Below are positions 62,346-64,000 of a stretch of 64,000 nt of DNA, piece after piece. The notes beneath the pieces are model-generated. The model was not told the origin of the DNA. It saw nothing but the letters and a program-made list of their open reading frames with translations, and made no database searches. The first letter of the stretch is position 1, and each line of letters begins with the position of its first letter. Source of the stretch: Paragordius varius (taxonomy: Eukaryota; Nematomorpha); contig OZ176058.1 in the NCBI GenBank assembly GCA_964247055.1, forward strand, positions 3,038,001-3,102,000. The letters are read 5' to 3'. The position numbers and the translations under genes were made by a program.

Positions 62346-63165
62346 TGTGAATTAGAAATATTGTTAGTTGCCTTGTTTACAAATATTATAGAAATATATA
62401 GTCATTAGACAGAGCCCTTAATTTAGACAATTAGGTCTATGGAAAAAAAACAAAAATTGAATATTTTAAATAATACCGATGTTGGATATTCATATATTTG
62501 TAGACTTTAGGTTCGTTATATATAAAATGCTAAGATAAACTTTCCCTAAAATATTTAGGACTTAATATATTTATTGTTTTTTTAAAAATTTAAGAAATTA
62601 TTAAATATATAATGGCAAAATGTTTTTTGACAGCGATTGATATTTTATTTTTATATTTTACAGGATAATTTAATAGCTTTCTTTAAAAAAATGGATTAAA
62701 GTTAGATAATCATATTTTAATTTTCTAATTATTATTTTAAGTTGGAACAAAAACTTTATAATATTCTTTCAAGCAATAAAAGGTTTATTAAATGTATTGC
62801 GATAACAAAATTTAATACACTTTTAAATTCAGAAAGGTATTATAATTATTTTATAAAAAATAAGTGAGTATGAAGTGAGAGTTTGAATTTTAATGTCGGT
62901 AGTAGCTCGCTAATTCCTTAAATAAATTTGTCAGTTTAAAATTTAAAATAACTCCCCTTTCTTTTCTTGTATTTCCTTTAATTTAATACACTTTATATTT
63001 ACCATTACGACATAAATCCCCTTTTGCTTTAACTTTTCAAAAAAAATTATCAAGAAATTTTATCTTAAAATCGACCCATATAAATTTTTTTTTTAACACT
63101 CAACTTCTGGGGTAGTTTTATATTCAGCGCGATTTGAAATTCAGAATCTTAAAAAATATTTATGC

Positions 63166-63800
63166 AATTAGCACTTCGATTTAAATTGGTATATACATAT
63201 TATTTTTATATTAATATTTTTGAATTAATTTTTTTATAAAAATACTGAAAGAAACGGTCCCAATTTAATATGCTTCTTTCATATTAAATATTATATAAAT
63301 AGGCTGAAATGACCAAATAAAATTTATTTTAAAAAAGTTCCATATCAAATTACTTCGTCGGTATTTTTTTTGTATAATATCGTAATAATTTGATTCTAAG
63401 GCTAAAATTAAATTAATTATTTATTAAAATTTAACATAATATAAATAAAATATGGTATATTTTGTATTATTTTATATTAAGCTTATGACACAAGTCATGT
63501 TGGCTAAATTATTGTAAGATTTTTACCTCTGAAAAAAAGAATATATATTGCATTATTTTATATTGTGGCGGACACATGTCATGTGGCTAAATTTATACTT
63601 TGGGTTTTAGCTCTGAATAAGTAATATCAAGTAAATTTGAATATTTTTTTATATTTTGGTTAATTAATGTTAAATAGGGGCAAACTTTTACAATGGTTTC
63701 AATTCCTTCCATATTTTTCAAAATATTTAATTTAAACAGGCTTAAGGTATTCAACTAACAAATTTGGATCGATAGACTAAAATGAATGTGTTGTAATTAA
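63166..63800. mobile_element. TTAA-flanked element, diverged copy
   Basis: 'Agcacttcgatttaaattgg' on the left, 'gaaacggtcccaatttaat' inside, 'tcaactaacaaatttggatcg' and 'gtgttgtaa' then TTAA on the right follow the 32631 element. The segment 'ggacacatgtcatg' appears twice (about 63485 and 63570), so part of the interior is duplicated. Confidence 0.6.
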
Positions 63801-64000
63801 GTCTTCCAAATTTAAAAATATACCTTCTTTAGTCATTTAGCCGCCAAAAAATTAAAATTTTAAATTTTCACTCTTATTTTCGCCATTTTTTAATATTATT
63901 GGGAAATACAACAGCTAATAAATATATATTTTGGTTAGAAAATGAATTACTTTACTTTAAAAGCTTTTAGGCTATATTTTACCAGAAAAGACTTGATTCA

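Overview
The window looks like nuclear DNA from an AT-rich metazoan, probably an invertebrate. Introns are everywhere, with the normal gt..ag rule; exons are GC-richer islands in very AT-rich introns and spacers; the gene set includes a CHIC-type palmitoylated protein and a chitinase with a peritrophin-type chitin-binding domain. I cannot name the species. Gene models below were assembled by hand from family alignment and splice phase, and every joined model keeps one open frame.

Layout: a Helitron-like repeat cluster (1-1173); a GH18 chitinase, + strand, 10 exons (2171-8748); MPP10, a U3 processome protein, - strand, 8 exons (17731-10634); CHIC1/CHIC2 homologue, + strand, 7 exons, with a giant Asn-rich insert (19097-23666); a second Helitron-like element (24639-25184); an old LINE split by a younger LINE (about 26165-31800); UDP-glucose pyrophosphorylase, + strand, at least 13 exons (32054-43196); a small unrecognised secreted protein, - strand, 4 exons (48072-44460); an unrecognised Asn-rich secreted protein, + strand, 5 exons (50581-54476); a SOUL/HEBP heme-binding homologue, + strand (55167-57492); a possible tiny secreted-peptide gene (57971 onward); then repeat-rich DNA with a third Helitron-like element.

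The genes do not form a pathway; they are ordinary neighbours (housekeeping: MPP10, UGP; secreted: chitinase, the two unknowns, possibly SOUL). What stands out is the mobile DNA. Introns and spacers are packed with several short non-autonomous families: a palindromic TA-flanked MITE of about 240-280 bp (called M1 here), three hAT families with 8-bp target duplications, TTAA-flanked elements of 590 bp, Helitron-like elements ending in hairpin plus CTAG, and fold-back elements whose arms are tandem arrays of about 20-bp units. Many sit within 6-17 bp of a splice donor, and several are nested in one another. No virus-derived element, CRISPR array or convincing tRNA was seen.
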